Assembly (NCBI RefSeq): GCF_027111335.1
Contig: NZ_CP114288.1
Coordinates: 2,046,001-2,110,000 of the forward strand
Direction: 5' to 3'
Source: Flavobacterium aquiphilum
GTDB lineage: Bacteria; Bacteroidota; Bacteroidia; Flavobacteriales; Flavobacteriaceae
Length of the DNA: 64,000 bases
Below the pieces are notes generated by a model, which made no database searches, was not told the DNA's origin, and worked only from the letters and a program-made list of their open reading frames with translations. Of the stretch, positions 26,129 through 39,600 are shown in pieces (within the stretch, counting starts at the first letter, position 1; every line of letters starts with the position of its first letter). The translations under genes were made by a program, and so were the position numbers.

Positions 26129-26947
26129 TTGAAGATCGATTTTACACTAGAAAAAAAAGTTATTGTTGTCACTGGAGCAACAGGAATAATAGGAGGAGCC
26201 TTTGTGGAGGCAATTGCCGCAGCCGGCGGAATAGTATGTCTATTGGGCCGAAATGAAAAAGTAGCCAATGAACGAGTTAATTTAATCAACGAACAAGGAG
26301 GAGAAGCCATTGCTTTGATAGCTGATGTGACGAATGAGGCCGATTTGGTTAAAGCCCGTGATTTGGTTCTTGACAAATATGGAAGAATTGACGGATTGGT
26401 AAATGCAGCAGGAGGAAATATCCCAGATGCTGTTATTCAGCCGGAACAGGATGTTTTTCAATTGAATATGGAAGCTTTACAACAGGTGATGAACTTGAAT
26501 TTATTTGGAACTATTTTACCAACGCAAGTTTTTGGTGCAGTGATGAAAAACAATACAGAAGGTGGCAGTATTGTTAATATTTCATCTGTGGCAACGGTAC
26601 AGGCAATGACCAAAGTTTTAGGATATAGTTTGGCTAAAGCATCAATCGATTCCTACACCAAATGGTTTGCGGTAGAGCTTTGCAACCGATATGGCGATAA
26701 GATTCGTATGAATTCAATCGTTCCAGGCTTCTTTCTTACAGAACAAAATAGGACTTTGTTGACGAACCCCGATGGAAGTTTAACATCAAGAGGAGATTCG
26801 GTTATTCAAAATACGCCATTCAGACGTTTTGGTAAACCAGAAGAATTGAATGGAGCTTTGGTTTGGTTGTTGAGCGATGCTTCAAAATTTGTTACAGGTT
26901 CAAAAGTAACTGTTGACGGAGGATTTACTATTTACAGTGGAGTATAA
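26129..26947 (+). CDS. Short-chain dehydrogenase, probable hexuronate (mannonate/tagaturonate-type) oxidoreductase
   Basis: A 272-residue cytoplasmic SDR read from a TTG start at 26129, which gives a normal SDR N-terminus; no ATG lies near. The coenzyme loop is TGATGIIGGAF, the structural motif is NAAGGN, and the active site is Ser in NISSVA with Tyr166/Lys170 (YSLAK). The stretch AAGGNIPDAV resembles the SDR-type D-mannonate oxidoreductases of Bacteroidota and Thermotoga. These reduce fructuronate or tagaturonate in galacturonate/glucuronate breakdown. Galacturonate is the other product of RG-I hydrolysis, so placement at the end of the rhamnose operon makes sense, but isomerase and dehydratase genes are not in the window. 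A strong terminator follows. Substrate is an inference. Confidence 0.75.
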   Translation: MKIDFTLEKKVIVVTGATGIIGGAFVEAIAAAGGIVCLLGRNEKVANERVNLINEQGGEAIALIADVTNEADLVKARDLVLDKYGRIDGLVNAAGGNIPDAVIQPEQDVFQLNMEALQQVMNLNLFGTILPTQVFGAVMKNNTEGGSIVNISSVATVQAMTKVLGYSLAKASIDSYTKWFAVELCNRYGDKIRMNSIVPGFFLTEQNRTLLTNPDGSLTSRGDSVIQNTPFRRFGKPEELNGALVWLLSDASKFVTGSKVTVDGGFTIYSGV

Positions 26948-27044
26948 TTTTGCTTAAAATATAATTTTCTGAGATGAGATAGTTTGGCAGTAATTTCTGG
27001 AATGAAGAAATTATTCTGCTTACGAATTTTTAAAAATCTATTGC

Positions 27045-27086
27045 AATCAGGGTGAATTGAAATTTTTCAATTCACCCTGATTTTTT
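27045..27086 (+). terminator. Rho-independent terminator of the lut/SDR operon
   Basis: An 18-base perfect inverted repeat (27045-27062 with 27065-27082; core CAGGGTGAATTG/CAATTCACCCTG) runs straight into TTTTTT at 27081-27086. Confidence 0.9.
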
Positions 27087-27352
27087 CTATATTATATTTA
27101 TAGGTGCAAACCTCTGTTTTGCGAAGTGGAAAATATAACCGAAATACAAATACAAAATTGGTACTAAAAAAATACATTTTGATAGCTATTTCCAAATAAA
27201 GTTAAACAGAATTTAGATATGTTACTATAAATAGTTTTTGATTTTGGTAAAAAACAACTTTCCTTTTCTTCCTCTTTTTGAATTAAAGAATGTTGAAATT
27301 AGATGAATGTAAGCTGATTTAAGCTGCGTTTTTTTAGGGGTATATTGATATG

Positions 27353-27408
27353 CCCCTTCTTTTTTGCGATTATGCCCCTCATGTCTTTTATAGCGAAATC
27401 TAAATTTG
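27353..27408 (+). promoter_or_regulatory. C-rich direct-repeat promoter ahead of the LacZ-type GH2
   Basis: CCCCTTC at 27353 and CCCCTC at 27375 are 22 bases apart. The second begins 26 bases ahead of TAAATTTG (27401-27408), a consensus -7 box. The same arrangement, with the same 26-base distance, occurs at 36495-36551 and 55072-55128. Tandem repeats about two helix turns apart suit a dimeric AraC-type DNA-binding domain such as that of the hybrid regulator at 30763. Confidence 0.72.
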
Positions 27409-27551
27409 TAATATAAAATTTTGTCATTCCTTATTTAAAGCTATTTTTATTTTTTGGCTACTATTTAGGATGGTTTGTTTAATGGTTTTTTATAAGTGTA
27501 CTTCATTAAGCTAATTTGGGATGACAATTTTTTGACTAGAATTAAAATTAG

Positions 27552-30686
<3,135 letters not shown>

Positions 30687-30716
30687 TTTGCCGTTTTTCT
30701 TTATGTTTGTATAGAT

Positions 30717-30746
30717 AAGCCTATGAGTTTGTATTCATAGGTTTTT
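30717..30746 (+). terminator. Terminator between GH2 and the hybrid regulator gene
   Basis: AAGCCTATGA (30717-30726) pairs with TCATAGGTTT (30735-30744), with one G-U pair and an eight-base loop, ending in TTTTT (30742-30746). It should limit read-through into the regulator. Confidence 0.7.
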
Positions 30747-30762
30747 CTAATTATAAAATATT

Positions 30763-33700
30763 TTGAGAACACCTTTAATCCTAAAAAATACTATTTTGAA
30801 ACATAGAATCCTATTAGTTTTAATGCTTTTAGTTTATTGTACGGCTAAACCACAGGCTGTAGGATCTTCTATTCAAAAATATGGCCATGAAAAATATGAT
30901 CTTGGTTATATTGGTATAAAAAATGGACTTGCCAATAATGCCGTTACTTCTGTTTATAAGGACAAAAGAGGTTTAATGTGGTTTGGGACTTATGACGGTA
31001 TAAGCAGATATGACGGTTATAATTTTTTGAGTTTTAGAAATGAACCAAATGATGCGAATTCGTTAATTAATAACAGGGTTAATTCTATTTGTGGTACTCA
31101 AAATGAGATTTGGATTGCTACAAAAGGAGGAATAAGTGTTTACGATTATTTGACAAATCGTTTTAAAACAAAGAGTTATCTAAATGCCAAGACTTCAAAA
31201 ATGAAGTTAATAGACTTTGTTGTCAATGTAGTCAGGGATTATAAATCCAATATGTATATCGGTACTGCAGGTAAAGGCTTACTTTATTGTGCAGGTAAGC
31301 AAGAGAAAATTGTTCAGATTCCGCTTTATGTAAAGGGGAAATTGCAATGGGATTACCATGTTTTGGGAATGGATTTTGATCAATCCGGTAAATTGTGGTG
31401 TTCTGTTTCGGGAGTTGGACTTGTAATTATGGATTCATCGGCAAAGAAACTTTTTGAAGTTTTTTCGGAGGTTGATAGCGCAGGTTGTATTTTATTTGAT
31501 AAATTTTCAAATTTATGGGTTGGAACGGAACAAGGTTTGTTAAAATACAATATCCTAAATAAAACCTACCACGTTTATACCAATCAAGAAATTCAGTATC
31601 CTATTTCAGATTTGATGTTCAAGCCTGATGCCAAAGAACTTTGGATTGCTACAAATGGAAATGGAGTTATTAAATACAGTTATGCTTCGGATACTTTTTC
31701 ATCATTAAATGCCGGACTGGCTGAGGAAAAATTGAATAGTAATGCTATTTCATCTTTATGTTTAGATAATAAAAATCGAGTTTGGATTGGAACTTTAAGA
31801 GGAGGTGTCAATACGATAGAAGAAAGAAAAAGCCCTTTTACAACCATTTCAAGGAATGAGAAAATAAAAAATACTTTGCCTAGCGATTTTATTCTGTCGT
31901 TATCGGAACAGGACAGCGATCATCTTTGGATTGGTACTGACGGAGGAGGTGCGAGTTTGTGGAATAGAAAGGCAAATACATTTACCAACTATTCGTATGA
32001 AGCAAATAATCCAAATTCGCTTAGTAATAATTTCGTTTCTGCGATTGTAAAAGATAAAAAAGGAACTTGGTTTGGAACCTATGGAGGAGGGGCTTGCCTG
32101 TTTAATTCTCAGTCCCATAATTTTAAAAAATACAACTTTTTTAATCCTAAACTAAAGGCGAATCAAAAGAATATCTGGGTGCTTTTTCGGGGAAAAGACA
32201 ATGTTTTATGGGCTGCTTCTCCTGATGAAGAAGGATTGTACCGTTATAATGAAGTAAGCGATCAATTCGATTTTGTAGATGCCAAGATTAAAGGAATCAT
32301 TTCGATAGCCCAAGATAAGAATTCGAATCTATGGATAGGGAATTTTTCAAAATTGATTCAACTCGATCCAAGAACTTTGAGACGTAAAGAGATTGAAGTA
32401 AAATACCCTGTTCGATCCATTGTTTCCCATTCTGATACCAAAATGTTAGTTGGTACTGAAGGAGGAGGTTTGATGATTTTTAATCCTCGAACTTTTAAAA
32501 AAACTTTTCTGACCCAGAGAAATGGGCTTCCAAATAATTCAGTTTTAAATATTGTTCAGGATAAGCAAGGAGATTATTGGTGCAGTACCTATAATGGAAT
32601 ATTTGTTTATAATGCAAATAGCAGAAAAATTACAAGTTATCATGATGCTGACGGACTTCAAAGCAATCAATTTAATTACAATGCGGCTTTAAAATTATCG
32701 ACAGGAGAAATAGTTTTTGGAGGAATTAAAGGTTTTAATATCATTGACACTAAAATAAGCGGACAAATTCACGACTTTCCAAAAGTGGTCATAACTTCAA
32801 TTAAAGTTAATAATAAAGTTTACGATCAATCGGGTTTAGGGGCTTTTGGGATTGATAAATTGGAATTGCCTTATGATGAATCGATGCTGAATATAGACTT
32901 CGCGGCATTGGAATACAGCTTACCCGAAAAGATTTCCTATGCTTATTTTTTGGACGGATGGGATTCGCAATGGCATTATGTCGATAATATCAGAAGTGCC
33001 AATTATTCAAGAATAACCGAAGGTAATTATGTGCTAAAAATTAAATCGACTAACGCTGATGGTGTTTGGAATACCAAATCGATTTCATTGCCTATTACCA
33101 TATTGCCACCTTGGTACAGAAGCGTGTTGGCTTATTTGATCTATTTTGTCATTATCGCATTTATTATTTATATCGTTAACAAATACCAACGTGAGCAAGC
33201 ACAGCTCAAATATGAGGTAAGGCTTTCACAGGATCTAGCGAAGCAGGAAAAGGAATTGAATGAGAAAAAAATAACTTTCTTTACCAATATTTCCCATGAA
33301 TTCCGCTCGCCTTTAACGATGATTATTAATCCTTTGAAGGACATCATTTATGGTTCAGATCAACAAATCGATCCGGGAGCCATTGAGATGGTGTATAATA
33401 ATTCCAGAAGATTGTTGAGTTTAGTAGATCAGCTTCTTCTTTTTAGAAAAACAGAGACAGAGACCGGAAAACTTAAAATAGGAAAAATTGATATTACAGA
33501 ACTATGCAAAGAAGTCTTTAGTTGCTTTGTGCATCATGCTAAAACAAAGAAAATAGATTATAGTTTTAGTATTTCCGAAGAAAAGCTGTTTGTATATGTG
33601 GATAGGGAAAAAATAGAAATGGCTTTGTTTAACCTGATTTCGAATGCCTTAAAATTTACCGAAAAAGAAAACGGAACTGTTGCTGTTAATTTGCGCAGCT

Positions 33701-34890
33701 CAGATAAAGAAGTCATTATTCAGGTTATTGATAATGGAGAAGGGGTTTTGGGTACTGATAAAGAAAAGATTTTTAATTTGTTTTTCCAGTCAAATAAGAA
33801 CATCAAGAACAACCGTAAAGGCTTTGGTATTGGACTTTATTTGGTAAAACAGTTTGTTGCACAGCATCACGGGAAAGTAAGTTGTATTGATAATGAAAAT
33901 GGAGGGTCTATTTTTGAGATCCGATTACCGCTTGGGAAAGAACATTTTGGAGATATAGAAATCCGTGAAGACTTGAGTGATCGAACTTTGTTTTTGGAAG
34001 AGGCTTTGGAAGATACGGTAATACAGGAAAAGGTATTGCCAAAAATTGAGGAGCCTGAAAATGTTAGCGGTTTAATAAAGAATGCAAAAAGTATTTTGGT
34101 TGTAGATGATAATGTTCATATAAGAAGTTATTTAAAGCAAATATTAGCCACAAAATATCATATCACCGTTGCAGAAAATGCAGAAGCTGCCTTGGCTATA
34201 ATTAAAAAAGTTCAGCCAGATTTAGTAATTTCTGATGTGGTGATGGGAGAAATGAACGGTGTTGAATTTTGTAAGCAGATAAAAGCTGATGAAGAACTAA
34301 AACACATTCCTGTAATCTTGCTTACCGGAGGAACTTCGGAAGATGTGAAGCTTAAAGGTGCCGAAGTTGGAGCCGATGATTACATCACCAAACCATTTGA
34401 TAATGATTATTTGTTGGCGCGAATAAACGGAATTCTCAATCGTCGTGACAGCGAACAGAATTACCTTCTTAATTCGGTGACCAAAAAAGCTGCCAGTCCA
34501 AAGTTATCTGATGAAGATAAAAAATTGATTGATAAAATAGTAGATATCATTGATTCTAATTTGGATGTAGAAGATTTTAACGTGAATGATTTAGCCGAGC
34601 AAATCGGAATGAGTTATTCATTGGTTTATAAAAAAATTAAAAAAATTACTGGTAAATCGGTTTCAGAATTTACGCGTGACGTTAGGTTACGAAAGGTAGC
34701 AACATTGTTAATTACTACCGATTTGCAGATAAACGAAGCCGCTTCGGCTGCTGGTTTTGGTGATATTAAATATTTCAGGAAACACTTTCAGCAATTTTAT
34801 AATTTGAACCCTTCAGAGTTTAAGAAGAAGTATCAAAACGTTAGGGATAATAAGTATATATTGAATGAGAGTTTTTGGAAATCAACATGA
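30763..34890 (+). CDS. Hybrid two-component system regulator (HTCS) of the polysaccharide utilisation locus
   Basis: A 1375-residue one-protein sensor-regulator. A signal anchor is followed by a periplasmic sensor of two beta-propellers made of Reg_prop repeats (about 45-690; repeated LWIGT and GLANNAV-like units) and a Y_Y_Y domain (about 700-785). One membrane span follows (about 787-808), then HisKA with phospho-His845 in NISHEFRSPL, HATPase (IDNGEG, GFGIGLYLVKQF), a receiver with phospho-Asp1158, and a C-terminal AraC helix-turn-helix (about 1250-1360). HTCS proteins bind oligosaccharide in the periplasm and activate susC/D and enzyme genes. The start is non-ATG: TTG at 30763, or TTG at 30796, which would give a tidier signal sequence beginning KHRILLVLMLL. 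The GH105 gene follows after 18 bases, so both share a transcript. Confidence 0.95.
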   Translation: MRTPLILKNTILKHRILLVLMLLVYCTAKPQAVGSSIQKYGHEKYDLGYIGIKNGLANNAVTSVYKDKRGLMWFGTYDGISRYDGYNFLSFRNEPNDANSLINNRVNSICGTQNEIWIATKGGISVYDYLTNRFKTKSYLNAKTSKMKLIDFVVNVVRDYKSNMYIGTAGKGLLYCAGKQEKIVQIPLYVKGKLQWDYHVLGMDFDQSGKLWCSVSGVGLVIMDSSAKKLFEVFSEVDSAGCILFDKFSNLWVGTEQGLLKYNILNKTYHVYTNQEIQYPISDLMFKPDAKELWIATNGNGVIKYSYASDTFSSLNAGLAEEKLNSNAISSLCLDNKNRVWIGTLRGGVNTIEERKSPFTTISRNEKIKNTLPSDFILSLSEQDSDHLWIGTDGGGASLWNRKANTFTNYSYEANNPNSLSNNFVSAIVKDKKGTWFGTYGGGACLFNSQSHNFKKYNFFNPKLKANQKNIWVLFRGKDNVLWAASPDEEGLYRYNEVSDQFDFVDAKIKGIISIAQDKNSNLWIGNFSKLIQLDPRTLRRKEIEVKYPVRSIVSHSDTKMLVGTEGGGLMIFNPRTFKKTFLTQRNGLPNNSVLNIVQDKQGDYWCSTYNGIFVYNANSRKITSYHDADGLQSNQFNYNAALKLSTGEIVFGGIKGFNIIDTKISGQIHDFPKVVITSIKVNNKVYDQSGLGAFGIDKLELPYDESMLNIDFAALEYSLPEKISYAYFLDGWDSQWHYVDNIRSANYSRITEGNYVLKIKSTNADGVWNTKSISLPITILPPWYRSVLAYLIYFVIIAFIIYIVNKYQREQAQLKYEVRLSQDLAKQEKELNEKKITFFTNISHEFRSPLTMIINPLKDIIYGSDQQIDPGAIEMVYNNSRRLLSLVDQLLLFRKTETETGKLKIGKIDITELCKEVFSCFVHHAKTKKIDYSFSISEEKLFVYVDREKIEMALFNLISNALKFTEKENGTVAVNLRSSDKEVIIQVIDNGEGVLGTDKEKIFNLFFQSNKNIKNNRKGFGIGLYLVKQFVAQHHGKVSCIDNENGGSIFEIRLPLGKEHFGDIEIREDLSDRTLFLEEALEDTVIQEKVLPKIEEPENVSGLIKNAKSILVVDDNVHIRSYLKQILATKYHITVAENAEAALAIIKKVQPDLVISDVVMGEMNGVEFCKQIKADEELKHIPVILLTGGTSEDVKLKGAEVGADDYITKPFDNDYLLARINGILNRRDSEQNYLLNSVTKKAASPKLSDEDKKLIDKIVDIIDSNLDVEDFNVNDLAEQIGMSYSLVYKKIKKITGKSVSEFTRDVRLRKVATLLITTDLQINEAASAAGFGDIKYFRKHFQQFYNLNPSEFKKKYQNVRDNKYILNESFWKST

Positions 34891-34908
34891 TAATTAAAAA
34901 ACATAACT

Positions 34909-36063
34909 ATGAATTTTAAAAGAACATTATCTATTGTAATGACTGCTGTTTCTTTCATAACAGTAAGTTCTCAAAGCAGTGCCGTAAAGCAGGAAACTGC
35001 AATAAAACAATCTAAAAAAGAAGTTATTTCTATTATAGATAAAGTAAATAACCGCTGGCAAAGTACACATCCAGAATTTGGAAATGCCTTTTGGAATATT
35101 GCTGCTTACCATACCGGAAATATGGAAGCCTATAAAGTAACTCAGAACAAAAAGTATTTAGATTATTCGATGGCTTGGGCTGAAAAAAATCAATGGATGG
35201 GGGCCAAATCGAATGATAAGTCTGAATGGAAATATAATTATGGAGAAGACGATAAACATGTGTTGTTTGGCGATTGGCAGATTTGTTTTCAAACCTATAT
35301 TGATTTGTACAATTTTACAGGAAAGAATGATCCTAGCAAAATTGCACGTGCCCGTGAAGTGATGGAATATGAAATGAGCACTCCAGCCAATGATTACTGG
35401 TGGTGGGTAGATGGATTGTACATGGTAATGCCTGTTATGACTAAGTTGTATAAAGTAACCGGTAATGAAATGTATTTGGAAAAATTACATTCTTATTTGA
35501 CGTATGCCAATAGTATTATGTATGATGATGAGTCAAAATTATATTTCCGCGATGCAAAATATGTGTATCCAAAACACAAAAGTGCCAATGGGAAAAAAGA
35601 CTTTTGGGCTAGAGGAGACGGTTGGATTTTTGCAGGTTATGCCAAAATTATTCAGGATTTGCCAAAAAATGCTAAACATAGAAAAGAATACATTGATCGT
35701 TTCAAAGACATGGCCAAAGCTTTGGCGGCTGTACAACAAAAAGAAGGCTATTGGACAAGAAGTCTTTTAGATCCGGAGCATGCTCCAGGACCAGAGACAA
35801 GTGGGACTGCTTTTTTTACTTACGGTTATTTGTGGGGAATCAATAATGGTATTTTAGATAAAAAAACGTATTTGCCTGTGGTTGAAAAATCTTGGAATTA
35901 CTTAACGACATTTGCGCTTCAAGCGGATGGGACAGTAGGGTATGTACAGCCAATTGGCGAAAAAGCCATTCCTGGGCAAGTGGTAGATAAAAATTCCACA
36001 TCAGATTTTGGTGTTGGTGCTTTTTTACTCGCAGCATCCGAGATGTATCGTTTTGTTAAATGA
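34909..36063 (+). CDS. Unsaturated rhamnogalacturonyl/glucuronyl hydrolase, GH105
   Basis: A 384-residue secreted (alpha/alpha)6-barrel enzyme of the YteR/YesR type. The signal peptide is TLSIVMTAVSFITVSS. Conserved blocks include NAFWNIAAYHTGNMEAY, FGDWQIC with Asp122, WWWVDGLYMVMP with Asp168 as the probable catalytic acid, DFWARGDGWIFAGY, and ETSGTAFFTYGYLWG. GH105 enzymes hydrate and remove the 4,5-unsaturated uronate left at the non-reducing end by lyases, such as the PL11 encoded at 12284. Some family members act on unsaturated glucuronate from arabinogalactan instead. It is co-transcribed with the hybrid regulator and is followed by a terminator. Confidence 0.94.
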   Translation: MNFKRTLSIVMTAVSFITVSSQSSAVKQETAIKQSKKEVISIIDKVNNRWQSTHPEFGNAFWNIAAYHTGNMEAYKVTQNKKYLDYSMAWAEKNQWMGAKSNDKSEWKYNYGEDDKHVLFGDWQICFQTYIDLYNFTGKNDPSKIARAREVMEYEMSTPANDYWWWVDGLYMVMPVMTKLYKVTGNEMYLEKLHSYLTYANSIMYDDESKLYFRDAKYVYPKHKSANGKKDFWARGDGWIFAGYAKIIQDLPKNAKHRKEYIDRFKDMAKALAAVQQKEGYWTRSLLDPEHAPGPETSGTAFFTYGYLWGINNGILDKKTYLPVVEKSWNYLTTFALQADGTVGYVQPIGEKAIPGQVVDKNSTSDFGVGAFLLAASEMYRFVK

Positions 36064-36092
36064 TTTGAGCGTAAAATTTTAGAAAAATTTAG

Positions 36093-36119
36093 AAGGCTGT
36101 CTGTAAAGACGGCCTTTTT
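36093..36119 (+). terminator. Rho-independent terminator after GH105
   Basis: AAGGCTGTCT (36093-36102) pairs with AGACGGCCTT (36107-36116) around a GTAA loop, with one G-U pair, then TTTTT at 36115-36119. Confidence 0.88.
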
Positions 36120-36494
36120 GTTTTTCTAAAAAAGTTGACAATTCTTTTTCTTAAAAATATAACAAATAGTCATTTTATTCCTCTGTTTTTATCTCTTGAA
36201 TATTTTTTTAATTGTAAAAACAACGCTTATTTCGCGCACTTTAAGAATTGTTTAAAACGGTTTGTTTTCAAAAGAGGGGATTTGAGGATGTTTTATAGAT
36301 GGAGCAAAATAAATATGTCGTGTATTTTTTAAATCTAGACAATTATTGTCGTCATTTTTATTAAAAAGATGATAAATTACTTATTGATACTCTTATTGTA
36401 GAGTTTTGTGAAAATTACGTTTTGTTTATTTTTCTTATATTTTTTTTGTGATAGATATAAAAAAAATGGTTTTAAATGATTAAATCATGATTTA

Positions 36495-36551
36495 CCCCTT
36501 CTATCATGTTAGAATTACCCCCTTTTGCTTATAGGTCTTATGATACATTTG
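36495..36551 (+). promoter_or_regulatory. C-rich direct-repeat promoter of susC/susD
   Basis: CCCCTTC at 36495 and CCCCCTT at 36518 lie 23 bases apart. The second is 26 bases ahead of TACATTTG (36544-36551), a consensus -7 box. This matches the arrangement ahead of the LacZ-type GH2 and the GH128-like gene. The second repeat takes the place of the -33 element, as expected for an activator-dependent promoter. Confidence 0.75.
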
Positions 36552-36695
36552 TAATGTTAATTATATGTTATCATAAAGTATATGAATTCTTAAAAACGAT
36601 TAAAACTAAATTTTTAAGTGATCGTATTATTTGAAGATTTTATATGATTTGCGGACTTAACCAAAATTAGTATAACCAAAAAATTACAAACAGAG

Positions 36696-39600
36696 ATGAC
36701 AAATTTTATTAAGAAGGAGAAAGCTTCTGATTATGTATCTGTATTTGATTTGAAAAAGAAACTTATTGTGTTTTGTGCATTCGTTTCTTTGTCTCAAGTT
36801 CATGCATATGCTGTTAGTATCAAAAGCTCAAGCGAACTGCAAAATGTACAGAAAGAAAAAAGTATAAACGGGCAAGTTAATGATGAAAATGGGATTCCAT
36901 TAGCTGGTGCGACAGTTACGGTAAAAGGAACTAAAATTGCTACAACAACAGATTTTGATGGGAAATTTGCTTTAAAGGCAGATGAAAATTCTGTGTTGGT
37001 AATATCCTTTATGGGTTTTACAACTAAGGAGGTCGCTTTAAAAGGGAACACTACAATTACAGTGAAATTGTTAAGTGAGGCCTCCTCATTAAATGAAGTA
37101 GTTGTGGTTGGGTACGGTAAAATGAAGAAAAAGGATTTGACTGGATCAATTGTTCAGGTTAAACCAGAAGCTTTGGCAAATCAAAACCCGCAGACAGTTC
37201 AAGATTTATTGCGTGGTGTTCCAGGTTTAAAAGTTGGATATACAGCTGATGCAAAAGGAGGAGGCTCTTTACAGATTCGTGGACAGACTTCTGTTTACAA
37301 TGAAAATGGTTCGAATCATAATTCACCGCTTATTATTTTAGACGGTATGCAGTTTTATGGTGAACTTTCAGAAATCAATCCTGACGATATTGGTCAGATC
37401 GATATTTTAAAAGACGCGTCGGCAACTGCTGTGTATGGGTCTAAGGCGGCTGCAGGGGTTATCGTTATTTCGACAAAAAGAGGTAAGAATGGTAAGCCTA
37501 TTATTAATGTTACAACAAACACGACGATTGTTAACAAAAGTGCCTATCGCGATGTGTATTCTCCAGAGGGGTATATAAAATATCGTCAAGATTGGGAAAC
37601 TGCTAAAACCTATGGTACAAATGCAACAACCGGAAATTACGAGGCATGGATAACAGGTACAGCAGCCGGTAAACCGGGGTACTATACTAATCCTAATCAA
37701 CTAGAACAGTATGGATTAACTCAAGCGCAATGGTTAGCTTATCAACCTGCTGCACAAATACAAGGGAAGAGTTTAAATGAAGTATGGGGACTCCGTTTGG
37801 GTATTACTGATGCTTCACTTTTGAAGAATTTTACTTCAGGAAAAACACACGACTGGTATGACAGCACTTTTAGAACTGGAATAAATCATGACAATAATTT
37901 AAGCGTTTCCGGAGCAAGTGATAAAGTAAATTATTATATGTCTTTAGGCTATTTTACAGCTGAAGGAGCTATCCAGGGTAACGATTATTCTGCAGTTCGT
38001 GCCAATATGAAAGTGGATACCAAAATTACGGATTGGCTTGACTTTGGAGCAAACGTTAATTTTCAAGACCGTTCAGACGGAGACATATCTGTTGGAGTTG
38101 GTACTAATTATTGGGATGCAAATATGTTAAGAAACAGCCCATTCTCTAATTTTACAGAAGCAGACGGTTCTTATGCCAGACAGCCTATGGGAGCAACTAT
38201 CGGGGGGTACAATTATTACTATGACCGCCAGTTTATGGAGCTTGAAAAAGGATATACAATATTAAATACCATTTTCAATACAAAGGTAACTTTGCCTGCT
38301 GGTATCACATATACCTTTAACGTTGCGCCACGATATGAATTCTTTTACAACCGTTATTTTCAGTCAGCAGGTAATAAAAACTGGAACGCTGCAACTATAG
38401 GAGTAGATAGAGGTAATGGTAAAAAATTCAATGTGAATCTGAATAATACATTAGCCTGGGATCATACATTTGCTCAGAAACACCATATCATAGCAACGTT
38501 TGTTCAGGAAGCTGAAGACCTTAAATCATGGTCTGATATTACATATGCTCGTAATATTCAGCCTTCAGATGCCCTTGGCTTTCACAATACACAAAATGCA
38601 ACGCTTTTAAACAGTTCATTTTCTACAACAGATACACATCAGACGGCTGATGCATTAATGGGAAGACTTTTCTATTCCTATGATAACCGTTATATGTTGA
38701 CAGGAACAATACGTCGTGATGGATATTCCGCATTTGGAGCATCCTATCCTTACGCAACTTTCCCTTCTGTTGCATTCGCATGGAACTTTAATAAAGAAAG
38801 CTGGTTTAAATGGGAGCCTATGAGTACAGGTAAACTACGTTTGTCATGGGGTAAGAACGGAAACAGATCACTTGCCGATCCCTACTTGGCTTTGGCAAAT
38901 TTAAGTTCAGGTACCGGAGCAACAATGGGATATATAGATGCTTCAGGAAATATTGTTGATATGAAATATTTAGGAATTGACCGTATGGCAAATCCAAATC
39001 TTCAATGGGAAAAAACTACGGCAACAAATATTGGTCTTGACCTTGGATTCTTAAATGACAGAATCACAAGTACGATAGATGTTTACCGAATGATTACCAA
39101 TGATATGATTATGAGTCAACGTTTACCTGATTTCACTGGATTTTCATCAATTGCAACCAATCTAGGAGAGGTTGAAAACAGAGGGATTGAAATAAGCCTT
39201 ACTACTTTGAATATGAAAAATCCAAACTTTGAATGGACTACTACCGCTGCATTTTCATATAATAAAAATACCATAAAAGCACTTTATGGCAATATGGAAG
39301 ACGTTAAGGACGCTAATGGTAATGTTATCGGACAGAAAGAGTCAGATGATAAAACTAACGGGTGGTTTATTGGTAAACCAATCTCTCAAATTTGGGATTA
39401 TAAAGTAATCGGAATTTGGCAAAAAGACGAAGCGACTGAAGCTGCAAAATATGGACAACGCCCTGGTGATCCAAAAGTAGAAAACAGTTATACTGCGGAT
39501 GACGTTAACGGAAAACCAACTTATAATGAAAAAGACAAACAGTTTTTAGGACAGACAGCTCCACCGATTAACTGGTCGATGCGTAATGAATTTAAGATTT

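Larger units (their letters stand above)
36064..36695. other. Intergenic region ahead of susC
   Basis: These 632 bases hold a terminator (36093-36119) and the susC promoter (36495-36551). Between them (about 36120-36480) the sequence is A/T-rich; a 65-codon open frame at 36135-36332 has no recognisable features and is not called. A leader of about 145 bases separates the -7 box from the susC start. Confidence 0.6.

Noticed and set aside
27351..27380. Considered the C-rich repeats as part of a small RNA or riboswitch.
   Set aside because: They lie upstream of the -7 box and therefore outside the expected transcript; a protein-binding site fits better.
36135..36332. A 65-codon open frame in the gap ahead of susC.
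   Set aside because: Composition is random, there is no leader or family resemblance, and it lies directly after a terminator with no promoter of its own.
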